From Alkaliphilus sp. B6464 (GTDB lineage Bacteria; Bacillota; Clostridia; Peptostreptococcales; Natronincolaceae): 64,000 bases of DNA. The position numbers and the translations under genes are program-made. Shown in pieces: positions 44,373 through 55,440 of this stretch. The DNA lies in NCBI RefSeq assembly GCF_018141165.1, contig NZ_CP058557.1, forward strand, positions 2,604,001 to 2,668,000, given 5' to 3'. A model generated the notes under the pieces. The model did no database searches, was not told the DNA's origin, and worked only from the letters and a program-made list of their open reading frames with translations. The number at the start of each line of letters is the position of its first letter. Positions within the stretch are counted from its first letter, which is position 1.

Positions 44373-45569
44373 TTAGATTGTTCTATTTGGATATTTCTCA
44401 AGAGCAATTTTTAATATTTCCATTGCTTTTGTCAAATCATCTTCATTTAATATATAGGCTATTCTAGCTTCATCTTTTCCTAGTCCAGGGGTAGCATAGA
44501 AACCTTCTGCCGGAGCCATCATTACAGTTTCACCATTAACATCAAATTCACTTAATAGCCAAACAACAAATTTTTCAGCATCATCTACGGGTAGTTTTGC
44601 TACTACATAGAAAGCGCCTGTAGGTCTTTTACATAATACACCAGGCATAGTTTGGAGTGCTTCATATACAATTTTTCTACGCTTATCGTATTCCTGATTA
44701 ACAGCATTAAAATATGTATCTGGAGTTTTATATAGCTCAACAGCACCTACTTGCTCCAGAGTTGGCACACAAAGTCTTCCTTGGCATAATTTAAGTATTT
44801 GCTTCATTAGATCTTTGTTTTTACTTGCAATTGAACCAATTCTAGCACCACAAGCACTATAACGTTTAGAAATACTATCTACTATAATAACTCTATCTTC
44901 AATCTCCTTAATTTCACCAAAGCTTGTAAACTCAAGTCCATCATATACAAACTCTCTGTATACCTCATCAGCTATAATGAATAAGTTATATTCCTTTGCT
45001 AATTGAGCCAACATTTGGATTTCTTCTTTTGTATATACTACACCTGTAGGATTACCAGGATTAGATAATAAGATAGCCTTTGTTTTTGTATTAATAACTT
45101 CTTCAATAGCTTTTTTGCTTGGTAAGTGGAAACCATCTTCAGCTTTACATGTAATAGGAGATACATTTACATTTACAGCTGAGCTAAATCCATTATAATT
45201 TGTATAGAAAGGTTCCGGTACTAATATTTCGTCTCCTGGATCTGCTATCGCTATAATTGCAAATAAAATTGCTTCTGAACCTCCATTAGTAATTAAAATT
45301 TCATCATTTCCAAAGTTCATACCATGTTTTGCATAGTATTGTCTTATTCCATCAATTAATTCTGGAGAACCTTGAGATAAAGCATAAGATAAAACTTTTT
45401 CATCGAAATTTCTTACTGCTTCCATAAATGAACTTGGAGTTTCGATATCAGGCTGTCCAATATTTAAGTGATATACTTTTTTACCTTGCGCTTTTGCAGC
45501 CTGTGCAAATGGTACAAGTTTTCTAATTGGAGATTCTTGCATTGCAGTGATTCGTTTTGATAAAATCAT
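44373..45569 (-). CDS. Pyridoxal-phosphate-dependent aminotransferase (class I)
   Basis: 398 residues of the aspartate aminotransferase fold. PLP lysine in DSISKRYSACGARIGSI, NPGNPTG loop, ADEVYREFVYDG, and substrate-carboxylate Arg near the C-terminus (EARIAYILN). The amino acid cannot be set from sequence. AGGAGGTATT before the ATG. Reverse-strand single gene, convergent with the MerR-like gene. Confidence 0.9.
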   Translation of the reverse strand: MILSKRITAMQESPIRKLVPFAQAAKAQGKKVYHLNIGQPDIETPSSFMEAVRNFDEKVLSYALSQGSPELIDGIRQYYAKHGMNFGNDEILITNGGSEAILFAIIAIADPGDEILVPEPFYTNYNGFSSAVNVNVSPITCKAEDGFHLPSKKAIEEVINTKTKAILLSNPGNPTGVVYTKEEIQMLAQLAKEYNLFIIADEVYREFVYDGLEFTSFGEIKEIEDRVIIVDSISKRYSACGARIGSIASKNKDLMKQILKLCQGRLCVPTLEQVGAVELYKTPDTYFNAVNQEYDKRRKIVYEALQTMPGVLCKRPTGAFYVVAKLPVDDAEKFVVWLLSEFDVNGETVMMAPAEGFYATPGLGKDEARIAYILNEDDLTKAMEILKIALEKYPNRTI

Positions 45570-45901
45570 TCTTAAATACCTCCTGTATAACTATTTTTAA
45601 ATTAATCTACAATACTATAATAGCATAAATTATAAATTAGTAACATACATAATTTTTCGAAAATATATAATTATTTAAGTTTATTGTTTTTTATATGCAA
45701 ATTCATGCTATATACAGAAAAACAAGTGAATTTCATTACAAATAACTTATTAAAGTCTATCCAAAAGATAGGATAAGGCTTTAAATATAGAAGTTATTAA
45801 TGTATAATTATGTATAGTTAATTAAAGTTGTTATAAAATAGTATATAGTTGCTGTATTATAAATAGGTTTATCGGAATTAGAAACTTAGGGGGATAATTA
45901 A
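45570..45901. other. 332-bp intergenic region between divergent genes
   Basis: Very AT-rich; promoters of both neighbours must lie here. I see a small hairpin (CTATC-CAAAA-GATAG near 45757) and a TTTTCGAAAA palindrome near 45654. No riboswitch core or small reading frame is convincing. Confidence 0.5.
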
Positions 45902-46984
45902 TTGAGACTAGTACCTATTGAATATGCAAGAGAAGGAAATTTTTTGGCGCAGTCTTTATTTAATGATAATGGACAAATTCTTTTGTCTAAAGGAGTTATG
46001 TTAAATAACAGATTAATTTTAAAAATAAAAGAAGCTGGATTTCTATATATATATATAAATGATAATAAAAATGAAGAAGTTATAAATGATGTTATTAAAC
46101 CAGAGATTAGACAGAAGGCAATTGCGTCTATAAAAAAAATCTATAGTGATATAGAGCAAGAAAATGGTATAAGCTCACAAAAACGATTTGATTATACGGT
46201 TACTGATTTGAAGAATGTGATAGAGGGTATAGTGGATGATATGTTTGCTGAAAAAGAAATAATGATTCAACTAGTAGATATTAGAAATTTAGATAATTAC
46301 ACCTATTCTCATTCAGTAAATGTGGCTATTTTATCTTTAGTTATTGGTATATCTTATGGTTTAAATAAAAATGATCTTTATGATTTAACATTAGGAGCTC
46401 TTCTTCATGACATAGGTAAAATGTTTATACCAGAAAATTTATTAAAAAAGCCTGGTGCATTAACTACAGATGAATTCAATATCGTACAAGAGCATAGCTT
46501 AAGAGGATTTAATTATATGAAAGATGAGTTAAACATAAATGCTAGGTCTAGAATAATATCATTACAGCATCATGAAAAGGTAGATGGAACAGGATATCCA
46601 TATAAATTAAAGGATAAGGAAATTAATTTATTTTCTAAAATTGTATCTATTGCCGATGTATATGATGGATTAACTTCTGATAGAATTTATAGAAAAGCAA
46701 TTCCAGTACATGAGGCTCTAGAATATATTATGGGTGGCTGTGGAAGGTTATTTGACTTTAACTTGGTACAGGCCTTTGTAAAGAAAGTTGTACCATATCC
46801 CATAGGTACTATTATAAAATTAAGCAATGATGTTATAGGTATAGTTGAGAATGTAAATTTAGATTTCCCATTGCGACCAACTGTTAAAATAATTAGGGAA
46901 AAAGGAAAAATCTGTTCTGAATATATTATTGATCTAACTAAGGAAAATACTATAGTTGTTGAAGATATAGTATATAATATATAA
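45902..46984 (+). CDS. HD-GYP domain phosphodiesterase
   Basis: 360 residues. C-terminal HD-GYP domain (about 120-290) with HDIGKM and [11 protein letters not shown], the motif of c-di-GMP phosphodiesterases. The N-terminal 100 residues are a DUF3391-like or unknown sensory stretch without membrane helices. TTG start at 45902 after GGGGGATAA. No GGDEF protein adjacent; role in motility or biofilm is inferred. Confidence 0.88.
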   Translation: MRLVPIEYAREGNFLAQSLFNDNGQILLSKGVMLNNRLILKIKEAGFLYIYINDNKNEEVINDVIKPEIRQKAIASIKKIYSDIEQENGISSQKRFDYTVTDLKNVIEGIVDDMFAEKEIMIQLVDIRNLDNYTYSHSVNVAILSLVIGISYGLNKNDLYDLTLGALLHDIGKMFIPENLLKKPGALTTDEFNIVQEHSLRGFNYMKDELNINARSRIISLQHHEKVDGTGYPYKLKDKEINLFSKIVSIADVYDGLTSDRIYRKAIPVHEALEYIMGGCGRLFDFNLVQAFVKKVVPYPIGTIIKLSNDVIGIVENVNLDFPLRPTVKIIREKGKICSEYIIDLTKENTIVVEDIVYNI

Positions 46985-47034
46985 TTATATATTATAGGTA
47001 TTGTAAAATAGAATGTAATTGCAGGAGGATAAAA

Positions 47035-48447
47035 ATGAGCAAAAGAGAAAAAATAACTGTCTCACCAGAAGAAATAAAAAAACAACAAGATATTGTTGAA
47101 GAACTTAAAATATATAATAGTGGTAAAAATAAGAAGTACATTATTACTACTTACGGTTGTCAGATGAATGAGCACGATTCAGAAACCCTATCAGGAATGC
47201 TTGAAAAGATGGGTTATACAGCTACAACTGACAAAGAAGAAGCAAACTTAATTATATATAATACCTGTTGCGTAAGGGAAAATGCAGAATTAAAAGTATA
47301 TGGAAATTTAGGAGCATTAAAGAATCTTAAACAAAAAAGAGATGATCTTACTATAGCTGTATGTGGTTGCATGATGCAACAGCCTCAAGTAGTAAAGGAA
47401 ATAAAAAAGAAATATAAACATGTTGATTTAGTTTTTGGAACCCATAACCTATTTAGATTTCCAGAGCTTTTGTTAAAATCCACAGAGTCTGAAGGTATGT
47501 TTATTGAAGTATGGGACCAAGAAGGAGACATAGTAGAAGGATTACCTGCTAATCGTAAATATGGATTAAAAGCATTTATTAATATTATGTATGGATGTAA
47601 TAACTTCTGTACCTATTGCATAGTTCCATATACTAGAGGCAGAGAAAGAAGTAGGGAGGTTGAAGATATAGTAAGGGAAGCAACCGACCTTGCTAAAAAT
47701 GGTACAAAAGAAATTACCCTACTCGGACAAAATGTGAACTCATATGGAAAAACACTAGATAAAAGCACTGATTTTGCTGATTTACTAAGAGAGTTGAATA
47801 AGATTGATGGGATTGAGCGTATTAGATTTATGACTTCACATCCTAAAGATTTATCAGATAGATTAATTGATGCGATGGCAGAATGTGATAAGGTTTGTGA
47901 ACACTTCCATCTACCGTTTCAATCAGGAAGTGACCGCATTTTAAAGATTATGAACAGAAATTACACAAAAGAAAGATACCTAAGTTTAATTAAAAAATTA
48001 AAAGATAAAATGCCTAATATAGGATTAACTACAGATATTATTGTTGGTTTTCCTGGAGAAAGCGAAGAAGATTTCCAGCATACACTTGATATAGTGGAAG
48101 AAGCTAGATATGATTCTGCGTTTACATTTCTATACTCTATTCGTGAAGGCACTCCAGCGGCAAAGATGGAGGAGCAAATAGATGAAAAAACAAAACAAGA
48201 AAGGTTCAATCGTCTAGTTGATAAAGTAAATGAAATAAGTGCAGAGATTAATCAAAGTTATTTAAATAAGGTTGTAGAAGTACTAGTTGAAGGACCAAGT
48301 AAAACCGATGCAACTAGACTAATGGGTAGAACAAGAGAGAATAAACTGGTTAATTTTGATGGCGACGAAACTTTAATTGGAAAGTTAGTTAATATAAAAA
48401 TTATAGAACCTAGAACATTTTCTTTAAATGGAGAAGTTATCGAATAA
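47035..48447 (+). CDS. miaB: tRNA-2-methylthio-N6-dimethylallyladenosine synthase
   Basis: 470 residues. N-terminal cysteine domain ([30 protein letters not shown]), radical [23 protein letters not shown] and C-terminal TRAM domain. Adds the methylthio group to the i6A base that MiaA makes in the same region. Ribosome binding site GCAGGAGG. Confidence 0.96.
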   Translation: MSKREKITVSPEEIKKQQDIVEELKIYNSGKNKKYIITTYGCQMNEHDSETLSGMLEKMGYTATTDKEEANLIIYNTCCVRENAELKVYGNLGALKNLKQKRDDLTIAVCGCMMQQPQVVKEIKKKYKHVDLVFGTHNLFRFPELLLKSTESEGMFIEVWDQEGDIVEGLPANRKYGLKAFINIMYGCNNFCTYCIVPYTRGRERSREVEDIVREATDLAKNGTKEITLLGQNVNSYGKTLDKSTDFADLLRELNKIDGIERIRFMTSHPKDLSDRLIDAMAECDKVCEHFHLPFQSGSDRILKIMNRNYTKERYLSLIKKLKDKMPNIGLTTDIIVGFPGESEEDFQHTLDIVEEARYDSAFTFLYSIREGTPAAKMEEQIDEKTKQERFNRLVDKVNEISAEINQSYLNKVVEVLVEGPSKTDATRLMGRTRENKLVNFDGDETLIGKLVNIKIIEPRTFSLNGEVIE

Positions 48448-48458
48448 ATGAATGTAGA

Positions 48459-48497
48459 CAATTAAAATAGAATGCTAACAGCATTCTATTTTAATTG
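48459..48497 (+). terminator. Terminator after miaB
   Basis: A 17-bp stem (CAATTAAAATAGAATGC and its complement) around TAACA; right arm T-rich and followed by TTGTATAAC. Confidence 0.75.
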
Positions 48498-48563
48498 TTG
48501 TATAACATTTTGAGTTCTTTTTAGAATAAAAAGAACTATATACTAAAATTTAATCTAACTATT

Positions 48564-48572
48564 TGATATAAT
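48564..48572 (+). promoter_or_regulatory. Extended -10 promoter for mutS-mutL-miaA-hfq
   Basis: TGATATAAT lies 38 nt before the mutS start. Confidence 0.45.
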
Positions 48573-48609
48573 TAATAAATAGACTAAAAAGATAAAGGGA
48601 GGAATAAAT

Positions 48610-51258
48610 TTGAGTAAGTTAACTCCTATGATGCAACAGTATATGGAAATAAAACAAAAACATAAAGATTGTTTAATGCTTTTTAGATTGGGAGACTTCT
48701 ATGAATTATTTTTTGAAGATGCAGAAGTAGCTTCTAGAGAGCTTGAGATCACTTTAACTGCTAGAGATTGTGGACTAGAAAATAGAGCTCCTATGTGTGG
48801 TGTTCCATACCATGCTGCTAATGGCTATATAGATAGATTAGTTTCAAAAGGATATAAGGTTGCAATATGCGAACAGGTAGAAGATGCATCAGAAGCTAAG
48901 GGAATTGTTAAAAGAGATGTCATAAGAGTAATTACCCCAGGTACATTGATTGATACAAACTTATTAGAGGATAAAAGAAATAATTATTTACTTTCGCTGT
49001 ACATTTCAACTGCAGGATGTGGATTAAGTTATGTTGATATTTCTACAGGAGAATTTCTTTGCACCGAAATAATTGGAGATGAAATAGAGCAAAAAGTAAT
49101 TGATGAAATTAGCAAAGTAGAGCCCACTGAAATTATATATTTTATTGAGGAAAAATCAACCAGCAGTAATTTAATAGAAGATGTAAAGCAAAGATTTAGT
49201 ACATATATCTCTATATATGATTCATGGGTTTTTGAGAAAGATCATGCAATAAATCAAATAAAAGATCAATTTAATATAGTAGGTATAGAAGGACTGGGAT
49301 TTCATTCTAATCATTTAGGAATTCAATCTACAGGATCATTACTTTACTATTTAAAATCAACCCAAAAAAGATCACTTACTCATATTAATAAGATTGACTT
49401 ATACGCATTTAAAGAAAAAATGATTTTAGATATATTTACTCGGCGAAACTTAGAGCTGACAGAAACGATTCGTGGAAAAAATAAAAAAGGATCTTTGTTA
49501 TGGATTTTAGATAAAACTTTAACTGCAATGGGTGGTAGGATGATTAGAAGATGGATTGAAGAACCCCTACTCAATGTAGAAATCATAAACCAAAGACTCC
49601 AAGCAGTTGAAGTATTAAAAGAGGATATTTTATTAAGAAGAGAACTTAAAGAGAGCCTGAAACAAATTTATGACTTAGAAAGGCTTTCGGGAAAAATTGC
49701 TTTTGGATCTGCTAATCCGAGAGATTTAGTTGCATTAAAAAAATCCATATACTTTTTACCAACAATTAAACAGTTATTTGATAATAAAACTGCAGGTTTG
49801 TTAGGAGAACTTTTAACTGATATTGATCCATTAGATGATATTAAAAATCTTATTGATATATCAATATTGGAGGAACCAGCCTTAAATTTAAAGGATGGTG
49901 GAATTATTAAAGAAGGATACAATAAGGATTTAGATGAGTTACAGAGAGCTTCTAAAGAGGGCAAGCATTGGATTGCAAAACTAGAACAGCAAGAGAAAGA
50001 TAGAACAGGCATTAAATCTTTAAAGGTTGGATATAATAAAATTTTTGGATATTATATTGAAATTTCAAAATCAAATTTACATCTAGCACCAGAGAATTAT
50101 ATAAGAAAGCAAACATTGGCTAACTGTGAAAGGTATATTACCCCAGAATTAAAAGAAATAGAGACTAAAATATTAGGAGCAGAAGAAAAAATTGTCGATA
50201 TTGAGTACGAACAGTTTATTGAAATTCGTAATATACTTTCACTTGAAATAGAGCGTATACAAAGAACAGCTAACGCAATAGCAGAATTAGATGTTCTATA
50301 TTCCTTTGCAGAGGTTGCTGGAGAAAGTAATTATATTAAGCCAACAGTTAATGATAGCGAAGTAATAGATATTCGAGAAGGACGCCATCCAGTAGTTGAA
50401 AAAGTATTAGAAAATAACATGTTTATTTCAAATGATACTTATATTAATACTGAAGATGAACAGCTTTTAATCATTACTGGTCCTAATATGGCAGGTAAGT
50501 CAACATATATGAGGCAAGTGGCATTGATTGTCTTAATGGCACAGATTGGATCATTTGTTCCAGCTTATAGTGCAACTATTGGTATAACAGATAGAATTTT
50601 TACTAGAGTAGGAGCTAATGACGATTTATCTCAAGGACAGAGTACTTTTATGGTAGAAATGAGTGAAATGGCTAGTATTATAAATTTAGCAACTAAAAAA
50701 AGTTTATTAATAGTAGATGAAATAGGTAGAGGTACAAGCACCTTTGATGGTTTGAGTATTGCATGGTCTGTTGCGGAGTATATATGTAAAACCCTGGGAT
50801 CTAAAACTCTTTTTTCTACTCATTATCATGAATTAACCCAGCTATCAGAAACCTATATAGGAATTAAAAATTATAGAGTCTCAGTTAAGGAAGATAAAGA
50901 TCAGATCATATTTCTGCATAAAGTTCTAAAAGGTAGTGCAGATAAAAGCTATGGTATCCAAGTTGCCAGATTAGCAGGATTGCCAAAAGACATTATAAAT
51001 CGTGCAAATGATATACTAATAGATCTTGAGAGAAAAAACAATGATGAAAATAATCATTCAAATGACGTATCAAAAGAATCAGAGGTGGCTTTGACCAGTA
51101 ATAATATTGATATTAATAAAGTAGAACAACTTAAACTTGAAGATCTTGTAGAACTTGAGATAATAAAGGATTTAAAACACATAAATTTATTAGAAACTAC
51201 ACCTATAGATGCATTAAATATACTATATAGGCTTCATAAAAAGGCCACACAGCTTTAA
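48610..51258 (+). CDS. mutS: DNA mismatch repair protein MutS
   Basis: 882 residues. Mismatch-binding F-x-E region near the start (LGDFYELFFEDA), Walker A GPNMAGKSTYM, Walker B LLIVDEIGRGTSTFDG, and the family's DLSQGQSTFMVEMSEMA. TTG start at 48610 after AGGGAGGAATAAA. Twelve nt before mutL, with which it acts in repair. Confidence 0.97.
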   Translation: MSKLTPMMQQYMEIKQKHKDCLMLFRLGDFYELFFEDAEVASRELEITLTARDCGLENRAPMCGVPYHAANGYIDRLVSKGYKVAICEQVEDASEAKGIVKRDVIRVITPGTLIDTNLLEDKRNNYLLSLYISTAGCGLSYVDISTGEFLCTEIIGDEIEQKVIDEISKVEPTEIIYFIEEKSTSSNLIEDVKQRFSTYISIYDSWVFEKDHAINQIKDQFNIVGIEGLGFHSNHLGIQSTGSLLYYLKSTQKRSLTHINKIDLYAFKEKMILDIFTRRNLELTETIRGKNKKGSLLWILDKTLTAMGGRMIRRWIEEPLLNVEIINQRLQAVEVLKEDILLRRELKESLKQIYDLERLSGKIAFGSANPRDLVALKKSIYFLPTIKQLFDNKTAGLLGELLTDIDPLDDIKNLIDISILEEPALNLKDGGIIKEGYNKDLDELQRASKEGKHWIAKLEQQEKDRTGIKSLKVGYNKIFGYYIEISKSNLHLAPENYIRKQTLANCERYITPELKEIETKILGAEEKIVDIEYEQFIEIRNILSLEIERIQRTANAIAELDVLYSFAEVAGESNYIKPTVNDSEVIDIREGRHPVVEKVLENNMFISNDTYINTEDEQLLIITGPNMAGKSTYMRQVALIVLMAQIGSFVPAYSATIGITDRIFTRVGANDDLSQGQSTFMVEMSEMASIINLATKKSLLIVDEIGRGTSTFDGLSIAWSVAEYICKTLGSKTLFSTHYHELTQLSETYIGIKNYRVSVKEDKDQIIFLHKVLKGSADKSYGIQVARLAGLPKDIINRANDILIDLERKNNDENNHSNDVSKESEVALTSNNIDINKVEQLKLEDLVELEIIKDLKHINLLETTPIDALNILYRLHKKATQL

Positions 51259-51269
51259 GGAGGTTATTA

Positions 51270-53120
51270 ATGAATAGAAAGATTGATATACTAGATGATT
51301 TAACAATTAATAAAATAGCAGCTGGTGAAGTAGTAGAAGCCCCTTATTCAGTAGTTAAGGAGTTGATTGAAAATGCTATTGATGCAGGTGCTTCTACAAT
51401 AACCTTGGAAATTAAAGATGGAGGAAAAAAGTATATTCGCATAACGGATAATGGGGCTGGAATTAAAGAAGAATATGTGGAGAAGGCTTTTATGCGGCAT
51501 AGTACATCAAAGATAACTAATATAGATGATTTAAACAATATTAACTCATTAGGTTTTAGGGGAGAGGCTCTAGCAAGTATTGCAGCTGTTTCTCAAGCAG
51601 AGATGATAACAAGGTCAGATGAGCAACAATATGGAATATTAATAGAAATTACAGGTGGCAAAACAGAAATTATAAAAAAAGTAGGTTGTCCAGTTGGAAC
51701 TACAATTATTATAAAAAATCTTTTTTTCAATACACCAGCAAGATTAAAGTTTATGAAATCTAACAATGCTGAAACAATGAAAATTACCGAAATAATTATA
51801 CGCTTGTCACTTAGTAACCCTGGTATAGCATTTAAATATATTAACAATAATAATATTATGTTTACCACACCAGGCAACAACATATTGTCACAATCAATAT
51901 TATCTGTATTTGATAAAGATACTTTTAAAAATTTAATTTTTCTAGAAGAAAATAAATCAAATATGAAGTTACATGGTTATATTGGACAGCCTAGCTTTGT
52001 AAGGGGAAATAGAAATCTACAAATTATTTATGTAAATGGTAGGTATGTAAAAAATAAGTTAATTAGTAAGGCTATAGAAGAGGCTTATAAAGAAAAAATT
52101 ATTATAAACAAACATCCTATTTGTATTTTAAACTTAAATATTGATCCATCCATAATAGATGTAAATGTTCATCCTGCAAAAACAGAAGTAAAGTTTGAAG
52201 CAGAAGAGCAAATATATGACTTTATCTACAAATCTATAATTAGTGCATTGAAGCAAAACACAACTATGCCTAACTTAATAGCAGTAAAATCAAAGCCTGA
52301 AAATTTTATAGATATTAGACAAAATTTTGTCCCCGTAATCCCAGTAGAATATCAAAAACAAAAAAATATTAGCGAAAACACTAGTGCTATTAAAAATGTA
52401 TTAATAAGTGAAACCCAGGGAAAATATATTCAAGACTCGAATACTGGAGAGATTAGCCAACCTATTGATGACAAGAATAATGAAGAACAACTTCAGATCA
52501 ATTGTCTAGAAGAAGATATAGTGCAATTTTCTTTTTTAAATACATTGTTAGATCAGTATAAGATTGTGGGACAAATATTTAATACTTATATAGTATTAGA
52601 GAAAGATCAATCAATGTATTTAATTGATCAACATGCAGCTCATGAAAGATTGCTTTATAATAAGTTTTTAGAGGAAATTAAAAATGAAAAGGTTGTATCT
52701 CAAAGACTAATAGAATCCAAGGTATTAGAGTTATCTAGTGAGGATTATATGTTACTATCTAATAATATGAGTATATTTAGAAAACTGGGTTTTGAAATTG
52801 AAGATTTTGGAATTAATACAATAATAATTAGACAGGTGCCTATGATTTTAGGAAAACCTCAAAATTTTTCTTTTATTTATGAAATATTAGATGAGGTGAG
52901 AAACAATAATAATATTGATAATTATTTCGAAGATAGGATTATAAAAAGAGCATGTAAAGAGGCCATTAAGGCGAAAGATAGATTAGATTATTCTGAAATT
53001 AAAAAATTAATTGAGGAAATTTATACTCTTACACCACCTTTAACTTGTCCTCATGGCAGACCGATTATTTTAACTATGGGTAAATATGAGATTGAAAAAC
53101 ACTTTAAACGGATACAATAG
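51270..53120 (+). CDS. mutL: DNA mismatch repair endonuclease MutL
   Basis: 616 residues. GHKL ATPase motifs LIENAIDAGA, DNGAGI, GFRGEAL. C-terminal dimerisation and endonuclease domain with IDQHAAHERLLYN: the canonical DQHA-x2-E-x4-E motif has N464 for its last Glu. Other metal motifs, ACKEAIKAKD and CPHGRP, remain. Preceded by AAGGAGG, 11 nt after mutS. Confidence 0.95.
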   Translation: MNRKIDILDDLTINKIAAGEVVEAPYSVVKELIENAIDAGASTITLEIKDGGKKYIRITDNGAGIKEEYVEKAFMRHSTSKITNIDDLNNINSLGFRGEALASIAAVSQAEMITRSDEQQYGILIEITGGKTEIIKKVGCPVGTTIIIKNLFFNTPARLKFMKSNNAETMKITEIIIRLSLSNPGIAFKYINNNNIMFTTPGNNILSQSILSVFDKDTFKNLIFLEENKSNMKLHGYIGQPSFVRGNRNLQIIYVNGRYVKNKLISKAIEEAYKEKIIINKHPICILNLNIDPSIIDVNVHPAKTEVKFEAEEQIYDFIYKSIISALKQNTTMPNLIAVKSKPENFIDIRQNFVPVIPVEYQKQKNISENTSAIKNVLISETQGKYIQDSNTGEISQPIDDKNNEEQLQINCLEEDIVQFSFLNTLLDQYKIVGQIFNTYIVLEKDQSMYLIDQHAAHERLLYNKFLEEIKNEKVVSQRLIESKVLELSSEDYMLLSNNMSIFRKLGFEIEDFGINTIIIRQVPMILGKPQNFSFIYEILDEVRNNNNIDNYFEDRIIKRACKEAIKAKDRLDYSEIKKLIEEIYTLTPPLTCPHGRPIILTMGKYEIEKHFKRIQ

Positions 53121-53132
53121 GGAGGAAGTTAA

Positions 53133-54074
53133 GTGAAGAAACGACTACTTATTATAGCAGGTCCTACTGCTGTCGGCAAGACGGATACAGCTATAATATT
53201 AGCTAATAAACTAAACGGTGAAATAATTTCAGCAGATTCAATGCAGATTTATAGACATATGGATATAGGTACAGCTAAACCAACTTTAGAAGAAAGAAAA
53301 GGAGTACCACATCATTTAATTGATGTTGTTAATCCAGATGAAAATTTTTCTGTAGCTGAGTTTCAAAAAATGGCTAAGTATACAATTGATGAGTTAGTTC
53401 TAAATGGAAAAATTCCAATTATAGCAGGTGGTACCGGATTATATATTAACTCTCTTGTTTATGATATGGATTTTACACAGTCAGTTTCTAATTGGCAGCT
53501 TAGGGAACAGTTACAGAAAGAAGCTAACGAGATGGGAAATGAATTCGTGCATAATAAGCTTAAGGATATAGACATTAATGCAGCAAATAGAATACATCCT
53601 AATAATCTCAAAAAAGTAATACGTGCTATTGAAGTATACTATGAAACTGGAGATAAAATAGGAGACTTCAGCAAAGATATTAATCTAAATGATGAGTATG
53701 AATTTTTTTTAGTAGGATTAATAAGAGATAGAGAAGAACTATATAATAGAATAAATATGAGAGTAGATATTATGATAGAGCAGGGATTAATAGAAGAAGT
53801 AAAAAAGCTACTTAATCTAGGCTATTCTAAAGAGTTAGTATCTTTTAAAGGGTTAGGCTATAAAGAGATTATTAGATATTTGGAAGAAGAATATGATTTA
53901 GATGAGGCTGTAAATATCCTCAAACGTGATACAAGAAGGTATGCCAAACGGCAGCTAACTTGGTTTAGGAGGTATAGTGATATTAACTGGTATAATATAT
54001 CTAACTATTCTTCCAGTGAAAAATTGGCAGAGGATATTATTAAGGATTTTGAAGGACATTTTAGCTTATTATAG
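53133..54074 (+). CDS. miaA: tRNA dimethylallyltransferase
   Basis: 313 residues. P-loop GPTAVGKTDTA, SADSMQIYRHMDIGTAKPT, and RRYAKRQLTWFRR at the C-terminus. Adds the isopentenyl group to A37 of tRNAs; MiaB completes the modification. GTG start at 53133 after AGGGAGGA. Followed by hfq. Confidence 0.96.
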   Translation: MKKRLLIIAGPTAVGKTDTAIILANKLNGEIISADSMQIYRHMDIGTAKPTLEERKGVPHHLIDVVNPDENFSVAEFQKMAKYTIDELVLNGKIPIIAGGTGLYINSLVYDMDFTQSVSNWQLREQLQKEANEMGNEFVHNKLKDIDINAANRIHPNNLKKVIRAIEVYYETGDKIGDFSKDINLNDEYEFFLVGLIRDREELYNRINMRVDIMIEQGLIEEVKKLLNLGYSKELVSFKGLGYKEIIRYLEEEYDLDEAVNILKRDTRRYAKRQLTWFRRYSDINWYNISNYSSSEKLAEDIIKDFEGHFSLL

Positions 54075-54113
54075 AATAATAATATAATTAGAGTTTACGG
54101 GAGGGAATAGAAT

Positions 54114-54356
54114 ATGAAAAATAATATTAATCTACAGGATGTATTTTTAAATCAAGTAAGGAAAGAAAACACTATGATTACAATATTTTTAGTCAATGGA
54201 TTTCAATTAAAGGGTACGGTTAAAGGATTTGATAATTACACTATAGTTTTAGATTCGGATGGAAAACAGCAATTGATTTATAAACATGCAGTTTCTACTA
54301 TATCACCCAATTCACCAGTTAATTTTAACTTAAATATGAGAAAGACTAATGAATAA
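54114..54356 (+). CDS. hfq: RNA-binding protein Hfq
   Basis: 80 residues, Sm fold: Sm1 with [19 protein letters not shown] and Sm2 with [10 protein letters not shown]. Hexameric RNA chaperone. MiaA-hfq is the usual order. GGGAGGGAAT ribosome binding site, then its own terminator. Confidence 0.96.
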   Translation: MKNNINLQDVFLNQVRKENTMITIFLVNGFQLKGTVKGFDNYTIVLDSDGKQQLIYKHAVSTISPNSPVNFNLNMRKTNE

Positions 54357-54373
54357 TTAGATAAAAATATATT

Positions 54374-54420
54374 AAAAACTTCCTATTTCGTTTAACAAAT
54401 TAGGAAGTTTTTAATTTTTT
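54374..54420 (+). terminator. Terminator after hfq
   Basis: AAAAACTTCCTA pairs with TAGGAAGTTTTT, then TAATTTTTT. Confidence 0.85.
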
Positions 54421-54471
54421 CCTCATTAATATTATTTTATATAAATATTATTTAATGAGGTGATAAAGAGT

Positions 54472-55440
54472 ATGGAGAAAATTAATTTTAATAAATTTAA
54501 TAATAAAAGTTGCTATGAACTAATGGGAAATGGGAGTATGTCCACGAATGATGCTATGAAACATCTAATTTTAAATTGTAATTTTAAAGAAGGTTCAAAA
54601 GAAGTTTTTGATAAAAATAGGGAAGAATCTGTTGAGAGCGTATTAAATGAATTAAATGAGTTAATAGGTCTAGAATCAGTTAAAGTATTGATTAATGAAA
54701 TAATAGCCTATTCTGAAGTTCAAAGATGGAGAAATGCGGAAGGATTAAGGACAGATCCTCTAGTTATGCATATGGTGTTTAAAGGTAATCCAGGCACTGG
54801 CAAAACAACCGTGGCAAGATTATTAGGAAGACTGTATAAAGCTATGGGAATATTAGAAAGGGGCCATTTAATAGAGATAGAAAGAGCTGACTTAGTTGGA
54901 GAATATATAGGCCATACTGCTATTAAGGTAAAGGAGCAGGTGAAAAATGCTGTTGGAGGCATTCTTTTTATTGATGAAGCATATTCATTAGCAAGAGGAG
55001 GCGAGAAAGATTTTGGTAAGGAAGCAATTGATGCATTAGTTAAAGGCATGGAAGACTATAAGGATAACTTAATATTAATTTTAGCAGGTTATAATGAAGA
55101 AATGGAGGATTTTATAAGAACAAATCCTGGATTAAGGTCAAGATTTCCTATACATATTATATTCGAAGATTATACTATAGAGCAATTAGTATTGATTGCA
55201 GAATTGATGGTCGAAAAGAGAGAGTATAAGCTTTCTAAATCAGCTACAGCTAAATTATTTAATATATTGTCACTAATAAGAAGAAGGGACGGAAATCACT
55301 CTGGAAATGCACGTTTAGTTCGAAATTTAATTGAGAGAGCAATCAGAAAACAGGCTGTAAGACTTAATCGCAGCCGTATATATAATAGAGAGGATTTAAT
55401 TACATTAAGCAGAGAGGATTTTATGGGTGGTGAAGAATAA
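54472..55440 (+). CDS. spoVK: Stage V sporulation protein K-like AAA+ ATPase
   Basis: 322 residues. Walker A GNPGTGKTT (105-113) and Walker B ILFIDEAYSLARGG; CbxX/CfqX-type AAA+ domain. N-terminal 60 residues are unlike Bacillus SpoVK. Start at ATG 54472, 7 nt after GAGGTGAT. Directly followed by a GTPase gene with no gap, thus an operon with the unknown genes below. Confidence 0.88.
   Translation: MEKINFNKFNNKSCYELMGNGSMSTNDAMKHLILNCNFKEGSKEVFDKNREESVESVLNELNELIGLESVKVLINEIIAYSEVQRWRNAEGLRTDPLVMHMVFKGNPGTGKTTVARLLGRLYKAMGILERGHLIEIERADLVGEYIGHTAIKVKEQVKNAVGGILFIDEAYSLARGGEKDFGKEAIDALVKGMEDYKDNLILILAGYNEEMEDFIRTNPGLRSRFPIHIIFEDYTIEQLVLIAELMVEKREYKLSKSATAKLFNILSLIRRRDGNHSGNARLVRNLIERAIRKQAVRLNRSRIYNREDLITLSREDFMGGEE

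Noticed and set aside
45750-45901. Possible c-di-GMP riboswitch ahead of the HD-GYP gene
   Set aside because: No conserved GEMM core or kissing-loop sequence seen, only a tiny hairpin.
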